In this document: in pieces, positions 51,412 to 64,000 of the stretch
How positions within the stretch are numbered: the first letter of the stretch is position 1
Layout: each line of letters starts with the position of its first letter
Program-made: the position numbers and the translations under genes
Origin: Motacilla alba alba
Taxonomy: Eukaryota > Chordata > Aves > Passeriformes > Motacillidae
Assembly: GCF_015832195.1 (NCBI RefSeq)
Contig: NC_052032.1
Coordinates: forward strand, 6,702,618 to 6,766,617
Direction: 5' to 3'
Length of the DNA stretch: 64,000 bases
Notes under the pieces: generated by a model
Databases searched by the model: none
Seen by the model: the letters and a program-made list of their open reading frames with translations, nothing else
What the model was told of the DNA's origin: nothing

Positions 51412-52799
51412 GTAGGGGCGGGTGGAGCGCGGCGCGCGGGAAGGCCCCGCCCCCCGGCGCGCGGGGCCGTGTGGGGCCGGGGGTCCCGGGCCGGAGCTCG
51501 GCCCCGGTTCTGGGCCTGGGCCCGGTCTTAGTCCTGATCTTGGTCACGATCCCCTCTGCTCTCGATCCCAGTCCCAGTCCCGATCCTAATTCCGGTCCTA
51601 GTGCTGGTCCCGGGCGTGTTCCCGGTCCCGATGCTGGTCCCGCTGGTCACTCGCCCCTTTCACCCCCGCACAGCTGAGGGGGCTGAGCGAGGCCTCGGGG
51701 GGGCTGGGGTTGGTTCTCCTCTGCCCCCCGAAAACACCCAGGGAAGGACCCAGGGATGGATGCAGGGCGGGTGGTGGGGCTCAGTGACCCTCTGAGCCGC
51801 CTGTGCGGTCGGTGGTGCCCTCGGAGAGCGTAAAGGGGGAACAGGGTGGGGTGGGGGACCCTGGCCCTGCTTCCCCTCATCAGAGCTGCGGAGCCTGGCA
51901 GAGGTTCGAGCGTGCCCCGAGGTGGTGCTGCACACCTGCCCTGGGCCCAGCTGTACCGCAGGGCCTCCGTCAGGGGCTCCCGGGCTCGCAGGGCCTGCGA
52001 GGGGGTGACAGAGCCCAGGTGGGAGCACAGCTCTGCCAAGGGCTCCTGAAAACCTCTGCTCCACGCAGCGCTTGTGCTTTGTACAGAGAGAAACCAGGCC
52101 AGTGGCACGGCTCTGCGTGGTGGTGATGTGCTCACATCTCGCTTTGTTCTCCCCTGATCAAAGCCACGCAGATGGATCTGTTCTGGTGACTTCCCGTTGT
52201 GTTGAGGTGAGGAGGCACGGCACTGATTCTCTGCTGTTTTCTGACCTAACTTTTAGCACTTCTGCTTAAACAGCACCTGTACCTGTGCTCCAGTAACCAG
52301 CTTTCTAATGCAGAGGGCGTTTGGGGGATCTGCCCCCCCTCTTCCCCACTCCCAAAGAAATAACTCCATTTGTAAGGAAGTAACTTATTTGAGGTTTTCT
52401 TTTAAGCTACCTGGGCTCTAAATAGCTCAGTTAGTGAGGTCATCTGGTGCCTGAGCACATGGGTTGGCCATCAGTAGCATCAGAATTTGGGCTGTGAGGT
52501 TTGCTCTGCTCAAAGCAGAATACAGGCTGGAGAATTAAGCTGCTGTGGTTCTGCAGAGCCAGTGTAAGAATAAACAAGGTTTGTAGCTTACTACTGCAGG
52601 CAGAAGCAGGGCAGATGAAAAGTGTGTCAGCTCAGTAACTTTATTTTTACAACTAGTCCTGTAGATAGAATAGAAACACAAAAACATGAAGAGCAAGGGA
52701 ATTTTGGGAAATTAATTACCATGAGCTGCAGAAATCAGGCCTGATGCTTTCTGTGAGCCAAAGGGTGACTGCTGTTCTTTTCTGCTCTCGAAGGGTCAG
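51412..52799 (+). other. POMT1: POMT1 intron 1
   Basis: This intron runs from the donor at 51412 to an acceptor GGTCAG ending at about 52799. The first 300 bases are still CpG-island sequence and include a degenerate hexamer repeat at about 51.52-51.66 kb. The rest shows no coding exon I can support; open frames at 51.65-52.13 kb on either strand are GC-composition artefacts. Confidence 0.65.
51520..51656. repeat. Degenerate hexanucleotide repeat (GGTCCC/GATCCC-like)
   Basis: Successive six-base words (CCCGGT, CCTGAT, CCCAGT, CCCGAT, CCTAGT, GCTGGT and similar) recur with a period of six across about 130 bp. Read as protein on the + strand they give a Pro-X dipeptide run. The repeat lies in the CpG-rich start of POMT1 intron 1. 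Confidence 0.7.
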
Positions 52800-52815
52800 A
52801 CAAACCTTTGACAGG

Positions 52816-63963
<11,148 letters not shown>

Positions 63964-64000
63964 CCACTCCAGCCTGGGACAGCAAAGGGAAACACCTCGT
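63964..64000 (+). other. POMT1: POMT1 3' UTR, truncated by the window edge
   Basis: Only 37 bases follow the TGA stop. No poly(A) signal is included. Confidence 0.85.

Noticed and set aside
51218..52135. Open frames on both strands in the second CpG island and POMT1 intron 1
   Set aside because: Composition artefacts that cross the hexamer repeat and A/C tract; no recognisable domain.

Overview
The window looks like nuclear DNA from a bird, probably a songbird. Introns carry GT...AG borders, two CpG islands mark promoters, and the recognisable dispersed repeats are CR1 LINE 3' ends of avian type. It holds two complete protein-coding genes in tandem on the + strand: PRRC2B (about 4.3-50.96 kb) followed by POMT1 (about 51.3 kb to past the right edge). 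From memory, this neighbour pair and order match human 9q34. I assembled both genes exon by exon, using splice sites, reading phase and remembered vertebrate homologues. The joined coding lengths are exact multiples of three: 6,696 nt (2,231 aa) for PRRC2B and 2,178 nt (725 aa) for POMT1.

Layout. 1-3.7 kb is apparently intergenic, with a TA/TG microsatellite. 3.72-4.25 kb holds two CR1 pieces that run directly into the PRRC2B CpG island. 4.26-5.3 kb is the PRRC2B promoter and non-coding exon 1 (donor at 4489). 4.49-17.7 kb is a 13.2 kb first intron with no supported gene. 17.7-46.4 kb contains 31 coding exons of PRRC2B, including one 2,067 bp exon. 46.4-50.96 kb is a long 3' UTR with several AATAAA signals. 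51.0-51.23 kb is A/C-only low-complexity spacer. 51.24-51.7 kb is the POMT1 CpG island, with an RFX X-box, an ETS site and a full CRE. 52.8-63.96 kb contains 19 coding exons of POMT1, and the last bases are its 3' UTR.

Function. PRRC2B is a large, mostly disordered, RG-rich cytoplasmic protein tied to translation initiation and leaky scanning past upstream AUGs. POMT1 is the multi-pass ER O-mannosyltransferase that works with POMT2 on alpha-dystroglycan. The two are neighbours but not a functional unit; the gap between them is under 500 bp.

I found no new biological system. The most interesting points are a single out-of-frame upstream AUG overlapping the PRRC2B start, a GC-AG intron in POMT1, a clustered X-box/ETS/CRE promoter for POMT1, a CR1 element fused to the PRRC2B CpG island, and several tandem duplications in introns.
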